A stretch of 60,014 nucleotides of DNA, from positions 1-60,014 of the forward strand of contig CAZIFL010000016.1 in the NCBI GenBank assembly GCA_964539095.1, written 5' to 3'. The stretch's first letter is position 1, and every line of letters begins with the position of its first letter. This document shows, one piece after another, positions 1 through 8,085 of the stretch. Made by a program: the position numbers and the translations under genes. The notes below the pieces were generated by a model, which searched no databases, was not told where the DNA came from, and saw nothing but the letters and a program-made list of their open reading frames with translations. The stretch is from DAIPKP01 sp964539095 (GTDB lineage: Bacteria; Synergistota; Synergistia; Synergistales; Aminiphilaceae).

Positions 1-94
1 GCGCTCGCCGACCACTATGCTCGCTGCCGGGGACACACAAGCTCCGGCTCCTGCGCTCATTCAGGATCATAATACAAGTAGGAATGATCCACTA
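1..94 (+). repeat. MITE-like structured repeat, right-hand part (copy 1)
   Basis: This is the right end of a dispersed repeat also found at 15728-15920 and 28296-28583; the left part lies outside the window. It shares the runs around CTCGCCGACCACT, GCTGCCGGG and ACACACAAGCTCCGGCTCC with the other copies, and ends in GGAATGATCCACTA. The reverse complement of that end, TAGTGGATCATTCC, resembles the left end of the complete copies, TAGTGGGCTGTTCC. The open frame that crosses it is not a gene. Confidence 0.8.
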
Positions 95-124
95 GCAGCT
101 CTTTTCCGATTTTCGGTATTTGAT

Positions 125-178
125 CCCCCGGAAAGTTTTTTCCGAAAGAAAAAGCACATTTTATCCCCTTTCCGGGGG
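125..178. promoter_or_regulatory. Inverted repeat upstream of the first exported-protein gene
   Basis: Eleven-base arms CCCCCGGAAAG (125-135) and CTTTCCGGGGG (168-178) are perfectly complementary. They lie just before a possible -10 (TATGAT near 183). This could be an operator or the terminator of a gene left of the window. The rest of 95-251 shows no gene. Confidence 0.35.
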
Positions 179-251
179 GCTTATGATATGATACAGGGGA
201 TCCCGAAGTCCCTCAGAGGGGATGTTTATCCGCAGAAAGGGAGTGGTGTCT

Positions 252-1025
252 ATGCGACGGTTACGTATCATCTGCCTTCTTGTGCTTGTGGCGTGGAGTG
301 GAACTCTTTCAGAGGGAAGAGCCACGGAGAGACCGGTGCAGCCCCTTCCGGTTCTGACGACATCCTCTCCCGCCTTCGAACTGGTGCATCAAAAGCTGCT
401 TAACGACTTTTCCTTTTATGTGTATCGCCCCTCCTTTCTCCCCTCTCCCTGGTATCTTACCCTCGAAGGATTTCCGGTAGTACAGCTTCCGAACGGTCTC
501 TGGGTCTTTGGTTTTGCTCCGAAACCGATGGAGGAGCCGCAGATTTGTTACGTTACGGGGTTTGTGGTGGGGTCTGTCTCTCCCCTTCGTCTCGGTCTGG
601 CTCCGCTGGCACCTCCCTACGTCTTTCCCCAGGAGGAGGGTTTTCTCTCTCCCGCCCTGGGAGGCATCCCAGCCCAGGCCGCATCTCCCCGGCACGTTCC
701 CTCCTGGATGAAGGACTCCATGTTTCTCGATATTGCCGCACGCCGGGATGTGGTGGATCGGCTTGGGATTCTTGCCTCGCTCTCCCTGCCGGTGGCCTGG
801 AAGGGGGATAACCCCTCCCTCCTCTTCGTCTGGACCGGAAAAGACTGGTACCACCTGGAAGTTCGGGATACCGAGACTCTTGGAGGGGCGCTTCATCGAG
901 GACGCTATACCTTGGTGCGGCTCGCCAACCAGAATGCCCTCATGTGGAGCGATTGGGATACCGCCCTTCTTGCGGGAACCGCCATCTCCTGGGGGTATGC
1001 CTGGATGGGAGTCGTTCCGTGGTGA
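252..1025 (+). CDS. Exported protein of unknown function with C-terminal FVWTG domain
   Basis: A 257-residue protein of no family I recognise. The ATG at 252 is chosen because AAAGGGA lies nine bases upstream and the protein then begins with a normal signal peptide (MRRLRIICLLVLVAW..., cleavage probably after SEGRA), so it should act in the periplasm or envelope. The middle is rich in proline and aromatic residues. The last 65 residues (FVWTGKDWYHLEV ... WMGVVPW) resemble the end of the next gene's product (FVWTGAMWYQIAL ... WLGMLAW), so the two share a C-terminal domain. The next gene starts inside its stop codon (GTGA overlap), which implies translational coupling and a joint role. Confidence 0.75.
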   Translation: MRRLRIICLLVLVAWSGTLSEGRATERPVQPLPVLTTSSPAFELVHQKLLNDFSFYVYRPSFLPSPWYLTLEGFPVVQLPNGLWVFGFAPKPMEEPQICYVTGFVVGSVSPLRLGLAPLAPPYVFPQEEGFLSPALGGIPAQAASPRHVPSWMKDSMFLDIAARRDVVDRLGILASLSLPVAWKGDNPSLLFVWTGKDWYHLEVRDTETLGGALHRGRYTLVRLANQNALMWSDWDTALLAGTAISWGYAWMGVVPW

Positions 1026-2347
1026 CCTTCCGCAACTTTCTTCGTGCCTCTCGTGCCTTTTGTCCACCCTTTCACACACATTGCGTAGGTTACGCGCTTT
1101 GCGCATTTCTTCTGCTGATGCTTTCGGGAGGGGGGCCTCTCTCTTCCTGTCATGCCGCAGAGGCTCAGGATGTGCCGCATGTTCGGGTTGGGGTCACCCT
1201 GGGGTATGCGGATCTTCAGGGGAGATTTCCGGTAACATCGGTACTCTACGGAACCCCTGCAGATCGAGGGGGGCTTCGGGTGGGGGATTGGATCTTCCCC
1301 CCTGCCGAGGCGGAGGCTTCCCCCGAAGGGATCCAGAACTACCTCGCCCTGGAGCTGCAGCACGGTTTTTCGGTGATCCTCCGCGGAGAGCGTGAGGGGG
1401 TACCGCAGACCTATTGGCTCCGTCCCTATCGTTTCTCCGCATCGCAGGAAAAGCTTGTAGCTCTCTCTCTTGCCGTCGAGAAGCATATCCTTGAGGGGCG
1501 GTCCCTCTGGAAGGAGGCCATACAGGCCTTCGACTCCTTTCTCTACCGCTCCATGAGCCCTGAAGATCTGGCATCCCGGCTTTCGGAGCTTCGCACAAAG
1601 CTGCATCAGGCTGCCTGGGATCTTCGTAACCAGTCGGTTCCTGCGGACCTCTCTCCAGAGATCCGCACCCATTTCCTGGCCGCTCGGGAGGATTACGCCC
1701 GAGCCATGGAGCTTCGTCGGGAAGGGCTGCTCTATCTTATGGAGTATGCTACCCATCAGCAGGACCCTCTCTCGCATCAACAGGGACGCCGCCGTGAGAC
1801 GGACTCCCGGGCACGTCAGGCCCGGAAACTGGAGAGCCGAGGGGGGAAGGAGCTTCTCTTCGCTCTGCGCCGGGGAGCCCTGAGCGAAAAGGAGATTGAG
1901 CTTCTCTTCTCCTGGGAGCGCGGATTCGAAGCGGGAGAATCCCAGCACCCGCAGGAGTTTGGCGATCTTCTTTACCCTGGCGGTGGTGCTTCGGTACAGG
2001 GAGCGCTCGTCGGCGACGGAGCGGGTGGAACTATTCGAAAAGAGTATGCGTTTCTGCTTACCCCCCCGTGGGACTCCCGCAGGGTGGCCTATTGGGCAGG
2101 AGAAGAGCTTTTGGTTTTTTGGGGAGAAGGATCTCCCCGCTATATCTTTGTCTGGACCGGTGCCATGTGGTACCAAATCGCTCTTCACGAGGGGGAGAGC
2201 CCCGGAGAGGGGTTACAGAGAAACCGTAGTACCTTGAAGCAGCAGAGGCAGCAGAATCGGTTCGGCATACCTCAAGAGGATCTCCCCTATCTGCAATCTC
2301 TGGCAGAGGGAGCGAATCTCTCCTGGCTGGGGATGCTTGCCTGGTAA
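1022..2347 (+). CDS. Exported PDZ-like protein with C-terminal FVWTG domain
   Basis: A 441-residue protein. The GTG at 1022 overlaps the upstream stop as GTGA and gives a long signal peptide with the hydrophobic stretch ALCAFLLLMLSGG. Mature residues about 50-125 look like a PDZ domain: VRVGVTLGYADLQGRFPVT, then PADRGGLRVGDWI, the usual 'product of X, closer to the surface, not at the active site' pattern for a peptide-binding PDZ. A helical, charged middle follows, then the FVWTG...WLGMLAW domain shared with the preceding gene. No protease active site is visible, so it may be a scaffold or chaperone partner rather than a peptidase. Function unknown; the PDZ assignment is moderately sure. Confidence 0.75.
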   Translation: MTFRNFLRASRAFCPPFHTHCVGYALCAFLLLMLSGGGPLSSCHAAEAQDVPHVRVGVTLGYADLQGRFPVTSVLYGTPADRGGLRVGDWIFPPAEAEASPEGIQNYLALELQHGFSVILRGEREGVPQTYWLRPYRFSASQEKLVALSLAVEKHILEGRSLWKEAIQAFDSFLYRSMSPEDLASRLSELRTKLHQAAWDLRNQSVPADLSPEIRTHFLAAREDYARAMELRREGLLYLMEYATHQQDPLSHQQGRRRETDSRARQARKLESRGGKELLFALRRGALSEKEIELLFSWERGFEAGESQHPQEFGDLLYPGGGASVQGALVGDGAGGTIRKEYAFLLTPPWDSRRVAYWAGEELLVFWGEGSPRYIFVWTGAMWYQIALHEGESPGEGLQRNRSTLKQQRQQNRFGIPQEDLPYLQSLAEGANLSWLGMLAW

Positions 2348-2352
2348 TCCGG

Positions 2353-2395
2353 AACGTCCGGGCTCTCCTTCGGAGGATCTTCCCCGGACGTTTCA
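2353..2395 (+). terminator. Hairpin after the exported-protein pair
   Basis: AACGTCCGGG (2353-2362) pairs perfectly with CCCGGACGTT (2383-2392), with a smaller CTCC/GGAG hairpin inside. It follows the stop at 2347 but has almost no T-tract. A second short hairpin, GAGCCCC/GGGGCTC, lies at 2426-2442. This may be a weak terminator or an mRNA-stabilising structure. Confidence 0.45.
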
Positions 2396-2498
2396 GGTAG
2401 GTATACATACTGCGGAGTGGCGTCGGAGCCCCCTGGGGGCTCGAAAAGGGAGTGTCTTGGAAACCTTATGAGTTGTTATGGAGAAAGGGGATGCATGG

Positions 2499-2801
2499 AT
2501 GGGGACAGAACATGTAAACAGCGTGGAGCTTGTGGGGGTTCTTCATTTTGTTAAGGGGAAGCAGCACGATGAGAACCGGGGAGGCCGGTACTATCGTTTT
2601 TCCCTCCGTCAGGACAGTGTCGACATTCGAGGTAATGCCCGGTGTGATTACATCATAGTACGAGCTTTCGACGAAGAGTTAAAGAGTTGGATCCAGGAGC
2701 AGCAGGAGGGAGCGCTTATCCGCCTTACCGGTGAAATCCGTTCTTCCGTAGGAAGCGGAGCCATGTACGTGCTCGCCAATACGCTGGAGCTTCTTCCGTA
2801 A
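2499..2801 (+). CDS. Single-stranded DNA-binding protein-like OB-fold protein
   Basis: A 100-residue protein that resembles the OB-fold core of bacterial SSB: NSVELVGVLHFV at the start, a central YYRFSLRQD strand, DYIIVRAFDEEL, then GALIRLTGEIRSS and a final YVLANTLEL strand. It has no acidic, glycine-rich SSB tail (no DDDIPF-like end), so it is not a standard SSB and may act as an accessory single-strand binder. The ATG at 2499 is preferred because AAAGGGG lies eight bases upstream; an in-frame ATG at 2478 would add seven residues. It stands alone between a hairpin and a strong terminator. Confidence 0.65.
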   Translation: MGTEHVNSVELVGVLHFVKGKQHDENRGGRYYRFSLRQDSVDIRGNARCDYIIVRAFDEELKSWIQEQQEGALIRLTGEIRSSVGSGAMYVLANTLELLP

Positions 2802-2894
2802 GGAGCTTGCGGGAAAGATCCGGCGGTTTCCTCAAAGGATTTCTCAGAAACTCTCTCCCGAAAAGAACGTAATCTCAATCTCCAGAAAAAAACA

Positions 2895-2932
2895 ACGACG
2901 CATCCGGCACGAATCTGTGCCGGATGCGTCGT
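2895..2932. terminator. Strong 16-bp hairpin terminator
   Basis: Perfect arms ACGACGCATCCGGCAC and GTGCCGGATGCGTCGT enclose a six-base loop. An A-run lies on the left and a short T-run on the right. It separates the SSB-like gene from the dnaJ-like gene. Confidence 0.75.
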
Positions 2933-3069
2933 TTCAAGAATTCCTGCACCCCCTTCGTCTACGGGATCGTTACTGCCGATTTTTCACGAAAAAACGGGTT
3001 TTCAGGGGCTAAAAGAGCTGCCCTATCTCATAATCAGGCATAAACGAGTTGTGGCGCCTAAGGCTTTGT

Positions 3070-3098
3070 TTGAAACTTTTCCGAAAGAGGCGTATTCT
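3070..3098 (+). promoter_or_regulatory. Sigma-70-type promoter of the DnaJ-like gene
   Basis: TTGAAA at 3070-3075 and TATTCT at 3093-3098 are separated by exactly 17 bases. The start codon of the dnaJ-like gene is about 77 bases downstream. No CIRCE heat-shock operator (TTAGCACTC inverted repeat) is seen nearby. Confidence 0.6.
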
Positions 3099-3174
3099 GT
3101 GAAGGTCATAAAAGGTCAAAAAATATTCGTCTTCCCTTGAGAATTCTCAAAAAGGCGAAAAGAGGTGAAGTGCT

Positions 3175-4131
3175 ATGGAAGTCGGCTACAAGGACTATTA
3201 TGCGATTCTCGGCGTGGAGCGCACCGCCTCCGCCGAGGAGATCCGTAAAGTCTACCGCAAGCTTGCCCGGCAGTATCATCCCGACATCAACAAGAATCCC
3301 GAGGCGGAGAAGCGCTATCTCGAAATAAACGAGGCCTACGAAGTGCTCAAGGACACGGAAAAACGGACAAAATACGATCAGCTCGGCTCTCGCTGGCAGG
3401 ATGGGGAGTCTGTCGATCCTCCTCCGGGGTGGAGCTATTCTTCTTCCGGCGGGGGGTTCGATTTTGGCGGTTCCGGTCCTTTTGCAGGAGGGTTCAGCGA
3501 CTTTTTCAACATGTTCTTCGGAGGCATGGGGGGGGTTGGCGGAGACGGGGGGGCTCCTTTCTACGGAGATTCCCGCGGGCAGCGGAAGGCGCCGAGTCAG
3601 GAGTTCCCCCTGGAGATCACGCTTCGAGAGGCCGCAGAAGGTACCACGAGAAGGCTTACTCTTGACGAGGGAAATGGCGTCCCCAGGACTCTCAATGTTC
3701 GCATCCCTCCGGGAGTGGCCGAAGGATCGAAAGTGCGTCTTGCCGGCAAGGGGGCTACCTCTCCGGGAGGAGGCGAGGCGGGAGATCTCTACCTGCGGAT
3801 CCGCCTTCTTCCAGATCCTCTCTTCAAGATTGAGGGGCGAGATCTTCATACTCTGGTGAAGCTTGCCCCCTGGGAGGCTGCCCTCGGCACAAAAATTACC
3901 GTCCCTACCCTGAAGGGAGATGTGGTGATGACCATCCCTTCGGGGACCCAGGGTGGGCAGGTCTTTCGACTGAAGCATAAGGGGCTCCCTCGAAGAAAAG
4001 GTGAGGGGGGGCATCTCTTCGTAAAGACCGAAATTGCCATCCCCAAACATCTCTCTCCACGGGAAAAAGAGCTTCTGGAGCAGCTCTCCCGAGAAAGCTC
4101 CTTCAAACCCCGGGAAAAGTCTTTGGGATGA
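3175..4131 (+). CDS. DnaJ/CbpA-type co-chaperone (class B Hsp40)
   Basis: A 318-residue cytoplasmic J-protein that should stimulate the ATPase of DnaK and deliver unfolded clients. Residues 5-72 are a J domain with the catalytic HPD at 35-37. A Gly/Phe-rich linker (GGGFDFGGSGPF, GGMGGVGGDGG) follows at about 88-130, then two beta-barrel client-binding domains ending in LPRRKGEGGHLFVKTEI. The CxxCxGxG zinc repeats of true DnaJ are absent, which makes it CbpA-like. AGAGGTGA precedes the ATG at 3175. It has its own promoter and terminator, and no dnaK or grpE is adjacent. Confidence 0.92.
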   Translation: MEVGYKDYYAILGVERTASAEEIRKVYRKLARQYHPDINKNPEAEKRYLEINEAYEVLKDTEKRTKYDQLGSRWQDGESVDPPPGWSYSSSGGGFDFGGSGPFAGGFSDFFNMFFGGMGGVGGDGGAPFYGDSRGQRKAPSQEFPLEITLREAAEGTTRRLTLDEGNGVPRTLNVRIPPGVAEGSKVRLAGKGATSPGGGEAGDLYLRIRLLPDPLFKIEGRDLHTLVKLAPWEAALGTKITVPTLKGDVVMTIPSGTQGGQVFRLKHKGLPRRKGEGGHLFVKTEIAIPKHLSPREKELLEQLSRESSFKPREKSLG

Positions 4132-4142
4132 ACAGCACAACA

Positions 4143-4168
4143 AAAGGCCCTCCATATGGGGGGCCTTT
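4143..4168 (+). terminator. Rho-independent terminator after the DnaJ-like gene
   Basis: AAAGGCCCTCC (4143-4153) pairs with GGGGGGCCTTT (4158-4168), one G-T wobble, four-base loop. A T-run follows at 4180-4187. Confidence 0.75.
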
Positions 4169-4272
4169 ACTGGTTTTACTTTTTTTCAGATCATGTGGTG
4201 CTTTGTGAGGCTCTCCGAGGGGTATTCTTCTGCGTTTGCTAGCGAGAAAAACAGGAGAAGATCGTGATGCTG

Positions 4273-5016
4273 TTATTTTATGGTGATACCGTATTTGGCA
4301 AAAATCGCATCGTAGGTCCCGTTTGCCTTGATCTGCTCCAGCCCCTTGTTGAAGGCCTCTACAAGCTCCTGGTGCTTAGGATTTTTGAACCCCGAGGTGA
4401 CGTAGAGCTTGTTGCTCGAAAGGCTTCCTTCGGTAAACTCGATCTGCTCCAGAAGCTCCGGGGCCTTCTGAGAGAGAATGTATCGGGCGACAATTTCGTC
4501 CTCCAGAGTGAGATCAATTCTCCCCGCCACGAGCTTTTTCACGTTTGTCACAAGATCGCTTACCTCTTCACGCTGAAACTCTGCTGCGTTCCAGAAATCG
4601 TCTCCGTAGCCGTAACCCCGGATTACCCCTACCGTGAGCCCCTTCAGGCTTTCAAAGCCCGCATACTCAAAGGGTTCGCCCTTGCGCTTAATGAACTTAA
4701 TACTGTTTTCTGCGTAGGGTTCGCTGAAAAGAAAATCCTTCTTCCGGCTCTCGGTCATCCACATGTTGGTCTGGATGTCGTAGGTTCCCTGGCGAGCGCC
4801 GTCTTCTGCTCTTGCCCAGGGCACGAACTCCATGGCAATGGTGTACCCTTGCGTTTCAAAGGCGCTTCGGGCAAGCTCCAGAGAGAGCCCCTGTTCCGGT
4901 GTGTCGGGATTCGTGAAGGGGGGCCAGGGGTCTGAAGCTGCGGTGATCTCCGTGGTAGCAAAGCATGCGCTTGCTAAGAAAAGAACCATCATACAACTCA
5001 GGGCAAAGCGTTTCAT
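4273..5016 (-). CDS. Family 3 extracellular solute-binding protein (amino-acid type)
   Basis: A 247-residue periplasmic binding protein of the SBP_bac_3 family, which captures polar amino acids or related solutes for an ABC importer. The signal peptide MKRFALSCMMVLFLASACFA is followed by ITAASDPWPPFTN, PEQGLSLELARSAFETQGY and GTYDIQTNMWMTESRKKDF, the usual family 3 pattern, and YDAIFAKYGI at the end. The start at 5016 is chosen for the signal peptide and for GGAGG upstream. No permease or ATPase gene is adjacent, so it is an orphan binding protein. Substrate unknown. Confidence 0.85.
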   Translation of the reverse strand: MKRFALSCMMVLFLASACFATTEITAASDPWPPFTNPDTPEQGLSLELARSAFETQGYTIAMEFVPWARAEDGARQGTYDIQTNMWMTESRKKDFLFSEPYAENSIKFIKRKGEPFEYAGFESLKGLTVGVIRGYGYGDDFWNAAEFQREEVSDLVTNVKKLVAGRIDLTLEDEIVARYILSQKAPELLEQIEFTEGSLSSNKLYVTSGFKNPKHQELVEAFNKGLEQIKANGTYDAIFAKYGITIK

Positions 5017-5136
5017 ATCTCTCGTCACCTCCATGGAATTGTTGCGGAGGCATTCTTTCGCCGTTTGTTCCACCCTCTCGGAGTCCGCTACACTATCGCT
5101 TCTCTTCCGGAAAGAATGCTCCAAAAACTTAGGGCT

Positions 5137-5166
5137 ATTGTAGTGCCTCGGGTTTTAGATTGTCAA
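5137..5166 (-). promoter_or_regulatory. Promoter of the solute-binding protein gene
   Basis: On the minus strand TTGACA (5166-5161) and TACAAT (5142-5137) are 18 bases apart, a near-consensus promoter. It gives a leader of about 115 bases that contains a long-range stem: GCATTCTTTC and GAAAGAATGC, about 60 bases apart. The remaining divergent gap to 5419 holds nothing else I can identify. Confidence 0.65.
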
Positions 5167-5418
5167 TAAAGATGTTTTATGGGTGGCATATTGTATCAAA
5201 GTGGTGAAAAGCTCTGCTGCGGAAAAACCGTATTCGATCTTCCCGAGTCAGAATTGTTATAAGAGAGTAGCTATGACGGCCCTCTGCAGGGGAAGATACG
5301 GTGTCGGTTTTTTCGCAATTTTTTGTCTGTACCTTCTTTTGCTATTCCGTGATAAGGTGAGGTTGTGCGAGGGATCTTCCGCCTGGAGGAACCTCTATGA
5401 CTGCAAAGGAGGAAGCCC

Positions 5419-5940
5419 ATGGATATCAATATTCTTGAACTGTTGCTCATCTTCGGGGCCAGGGTGCTGGATGTAAGCTGCGGGACCTTCCGTATTCTTC
5501 TTCTCGTGCGGGGGAAAAAACTCGTAGCGTCGCTTCTGGGGTTTGTGGAAGTGGCCCTCTACATGACGATCCTCGCCATCGTTCTGGGAGGAAAGAGCCT
5601 GGAACTCCCGCAGCTTATCGCCTACTGTGCGGGGTTTGCCACGGGGAACTACATGGGAATCTTTCTGGAGGAGCAGCTGCTCCGGCGGTATGTACTTCTG
5701 GAGATCATTGCGGATGTAAGCGAAGAGAGCTACGCCCTTATCCGTCGGCTTCGCGGAGAGGGGTTTGGTACCACGGTTCTCGTGGGTCAGGGGAAGGGGG
5801 GGGTGCGGCATATCATCAAGGTTATATGCCCCGCCCGGGAAGTGGGGGCGGTGCAGAAGATGATTGGCCCCAAGTTCTTCTGTTTCATCTCCGATGTCAA
5901 AGGGGTCTGGGGGGGGTATTTTCGCATGAAGCGCCGGTAG
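5419..5940 (+). CDS. UPF0316 / DUF2179 membrane protein
   Basis: A 173-residue protein matching the UPF0316 (YebE-like) family. Three membrane spans occupy residues 4-80 (LLLIFGARVLDVSCGTFRIL, LLGFVEVALYMTILAIVLGG, LIAYCAGFATGNYMGIFL). A cytoplasmic DUF2179-like domain follows (DVSEESYALIRRLRGEGFG, GKGGVRHIIKVICPA). Family function is not firmly known; the DUF2179 part resembles small-ligand-binding domains. It lies alone, convergent with the sensor gene that ends at 5947 just six bases away. Confidence 0.8.
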   Translation: MDINILELLLIFGARVLDVSCGTFRILLLVRGKKLVASLLGFVEVALYMTILAIVLGGKSLELPQLIAYCAGFATGNYMGIFLEEQLLRRYVLLEIIADVSEESYALIRRLRGEGFGTTVLVGQGKGGVRHIIKVICPAREVGAVQKMIGPKFFCFISDVKGVWGGYFRMKRR

Positions 5941-5946
5941 AGGGGG

Positions 5947-7034
5947 CTACCTTTTTGGGGGGAAGATATCCCCTGCCTTCGGGTACTCGGGAGGCATAAT
6001 CCCCTTGGCGAGAAAATGAGCAAGGAGAGTTTTTTTGCGGAATTCCCGGTACCGGAGCTTTTGATCGTACATATTTTCGTCTGCCCTGTGGAAAAGCTCT
6101 TCCATGCTCGTTTCAGGAGAGTTTCGAAGAGCGATGCCGATGGAGAGGAAGAGGGGAAAGTTTTCTCGTTCCCTGTTTTCTTGATCAAGAAATTCCTGAA
6201 GCTGTTTCCGTCGCTCCTCCAGAAGAAGATAGGTAATGTTTGGCAGGAGCACCGCAAATTCGTCGCCTCCTATGCGGGCGACCACATCTTCCTTTCGGAA
6301 GGTCTGGCGGAGAATTCTCGCAGTGATTTTGAGAGCCTCGTCCCCTGCGGCATGTCCCAGAGTGTCGTTGATGAGTTTCATGCCGTCGACGTCGCAGATG
6401 ATGATCCCCACGGGATCGTATCGCCCGGAATTGAGCCGCTCCATCTCCTCCTGAAAGTAGCCTCGGTTGTAGAGCTGGGTCAGCCCGTCGTGAAAGCTTG
6501 CCCAACGGAGCTTATCCTGAATTTCCTTGCGCTCCGTGATGTCGTCGATAATTTCAAGGATATGTGTCTGCTTGTCTTCGATGAGCCCCAGGGGGACTTT
6601 GACACAGGAGAACCACCGTACCCCCGCATGGGCCGTGGTGAGCTGAAAGTCTTCGTAGCGTACCGCCTCGTTTCTCCCGAGTGCCTCCGCGTCCTGGGCA
6701 TTAAAGAGCCGGCTTTGCTCCTCTCCGAAGACCTCAAGAGGGGTTTTCTGAAGAATCCCATGCCTTGGTATGCCGAAGATCTCTTCGGTTCCGCGGTTGG
6801 TCAGGATGTAGGTGTCGGTGGCAAGATTTTTTACGAAGATCCCCGAGGGGATATGTTCCACAATGGAAGAGAGAAAAATCTCATTGTTCCGGAGTTGCTT
6901 CTCCACGTTCCGACGTTCCTCCATCTCCTCCCGAAGACGCTTGTTCAGAGTGCGTTCCGCCTTGGTGATGGTTCGTATCCGCCAGCTCATAAAGACGGCG
7001 CCCCCCAGAGCAAGAAGAAGAAACGCCCCCCCCC
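5947..7034 (-). CDS. PAS-GGDEF diguanylate cyclase half of a frameshifted sensor gene
   Basis: This frame encodes the cytoplasmic part of what should be one protein with the next entry. It has a membrane span (FLLLALGGAVFMSW), a short coiled coil, a PAS domain (FLSSIVEHIPSGIFVKN ... ITERKEIQDKLR) and a GGDEF domain that makes cyclic di-GMP from two GTP. The catalytic motif is an intact GGDEF, and an RKED inhibitory (I-) site sits exactly five residues before it. The frame joins the upstream periplasmic half at a run of nine G (7026-7034 on the plus strand, read as C). An out-of-frame ATG at 7101 is not a convincing start. Either the gene is disrupted or phase-variable, or the run is a sequencing error. 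Confidence 0.75.
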
Positions 7035-7859
7035 AAGAAAAAACCAGAGAACGTAGGGATGCCGAAGATAGGCAAATTTGGAATGCTGTTGTTGCATCCA
7101 TATCTCTCGGAGCCGCTGCAGGTCTCCCTGCTTCTGAAGAGAGAGCAGGCCGGAGCGCAGCTTTTCAAGGAGTTCCTCATTTCCCTTATGCAGGGCCATG
7201 GCGTAAGGCGTTCGGCGGAGAGGGTGCGCCGCCATACTCACTCTGGAGAAGGCGCTGTTTTCGAGAATCCACCATCGTCCCGCAGCAGCGCTTCCCAACA
7301 CCGCATCAACCTGCCCCTGAAGGAGGGCCTCCATCGCCTTGGGTTGGCTTGCGAAGGTCCAGAGCTGGATCTCCGGATGACGCTGACGCATAACCTCCTC
7401 TGCTACGGTGCTCCGGGCTACCCCGATCCGACGGCCGAAGAGATCTTCCAGCCCTTCAAAGGATGAGGAGGGGGGGGTGAAGAGCACCAGATGACTCTCA
7501 AAGTGAGGGGGAGTGAAGTTGAAAAGGGCCTCCCGATCCGGCGTGATGTTCAACCCTAGAAGCAGCTCGGCGGACCCTTCCCGGAAACGCCTCTGCGCCT
7601 CTGGCCAGGGAAGAAGATCCAGTGAGATCTCCACCCCCGTAATCTGTCCCAGCAAGGTGATGACATCCACGTCGTAACCGCTGGGGGCGCCATCTTCGTC
7701 GAGAAAGGTCAGCGGCGGATTGTCTGCATTTCCTGCCACGCGAACAACCTCTGCGCACTCCCCGGCAGAGGAGAGCACGCAGAGAAGAGTCATGCATAAA
7801 AGAGATCGCCGAAAGAGACGGGGAATTCTTTTTCGCAAAGGGGTGTCATGGTACGGCAT
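6987..7859 (-). CDS. Periplasmic solute-binding sensor half of the frameshifted diguanylate cyclase
   Basis: A signal peptide (LLCMTLLCVLSSAGECA) precedes a family 3 solute-binding domain: ADNPPLTFLDEDGAPSGYDV, GSAELLLGLNITPDREALF, DLFGRRIGVARSTVAEEVM, VDAVLGSAAAGRWWI. It then enters the membrane span YVLWFFLGGG. After the nine-G run the frame runs into RFFFLLWGAPSL and a stop, whereas one extra G or two fewer would read on into PAS-GGDEF. Binding domain-TM-PAS-GGDEF is a common single-protein layout, so the native product would be about 635 residues. The ATG at 7859 is chosen for GGAG eight bases upstream. Confidence 0.8.
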   Translation of the reverse strand: MPYHDTPLRKRIPRLFRRSLLCMTLLCVLSSAGECAEVVRVAGNADNPPLTFLDEDGAPSGYDVDVITLLGQITGVEISLDLLPWPEAQRRFREGSAELLLGLNITPDREALFNFTPPHFESHLVLFTPPSSSFEGLEDLFGRRIGVARSTVAEEVMRQRHPEIQLWTFASQPKAMEALLQGQVDAVLGSAAAGRWWILENSAFSRVSMAAHPLRRTPYAMALHKGNEELLEKLRSGLLSLQKQGDLQRLREIWMQQQHSKFAYLRHPYVLWFFLGGGRFFFLLWGAPSL

Positions 7860-7972
7860 ATGCATCTCTCTCCTCTCGAAATGTCCGAACATTACAACGG
7901 CACTGTTCATATTCTATCACCGATTTTGAGAAAGAGCCGTCCGTAGGTTCAGAAAAAATCTGTAAAAACTGC

Positions 7973-8025
7973 TCTGTTACCTCTTTGTTGCATTCCCGAC
8001 ATCCCCCTGTTACTTCTTTTCTCTA
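7973..8025 (+). promoter_or_regulatory. Direct repeats upstream of pstS
   Basis: CTGTTACCTCTTT and CTGTTACTTCTTT occur 34 bases apart in the 226-base gap before pstS. They could be activator sites such as Pho-box half-sites, but do not match the enterobacterial Pho box well enough to call. Confidence 0.25.
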
Positions 8026-8085
8026 AGCTCCTCTGTGAAAGGCAGAGCGTTGCTCTGTCACACCCCCCGAGGAGGTAGAAGACGT

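Noticed and set aside
17..403. A 128-codon frame at the left edge
   Set aside because: It runs through the repeat element and then out of frame through the first exported-protein gene; no ribosome site.
905..2188. A 427-codon minus-strand frame under the exported-protein pair
   Set aside because: Shadow of the PDZ-like gene; no ribosome site, signal or recognisable domain.
3070..3174. CIRCE or other heat-shock operator before the DnaJ-like gene
   Set aside because: No TTAGCACTC inverted repeat; only an ordinary promoter is visible.
7059..7466. Plus-strand frame over the sensor's binding domain
   Set aside because: Antisense to a clear solute-binding domain and without family resemblance.
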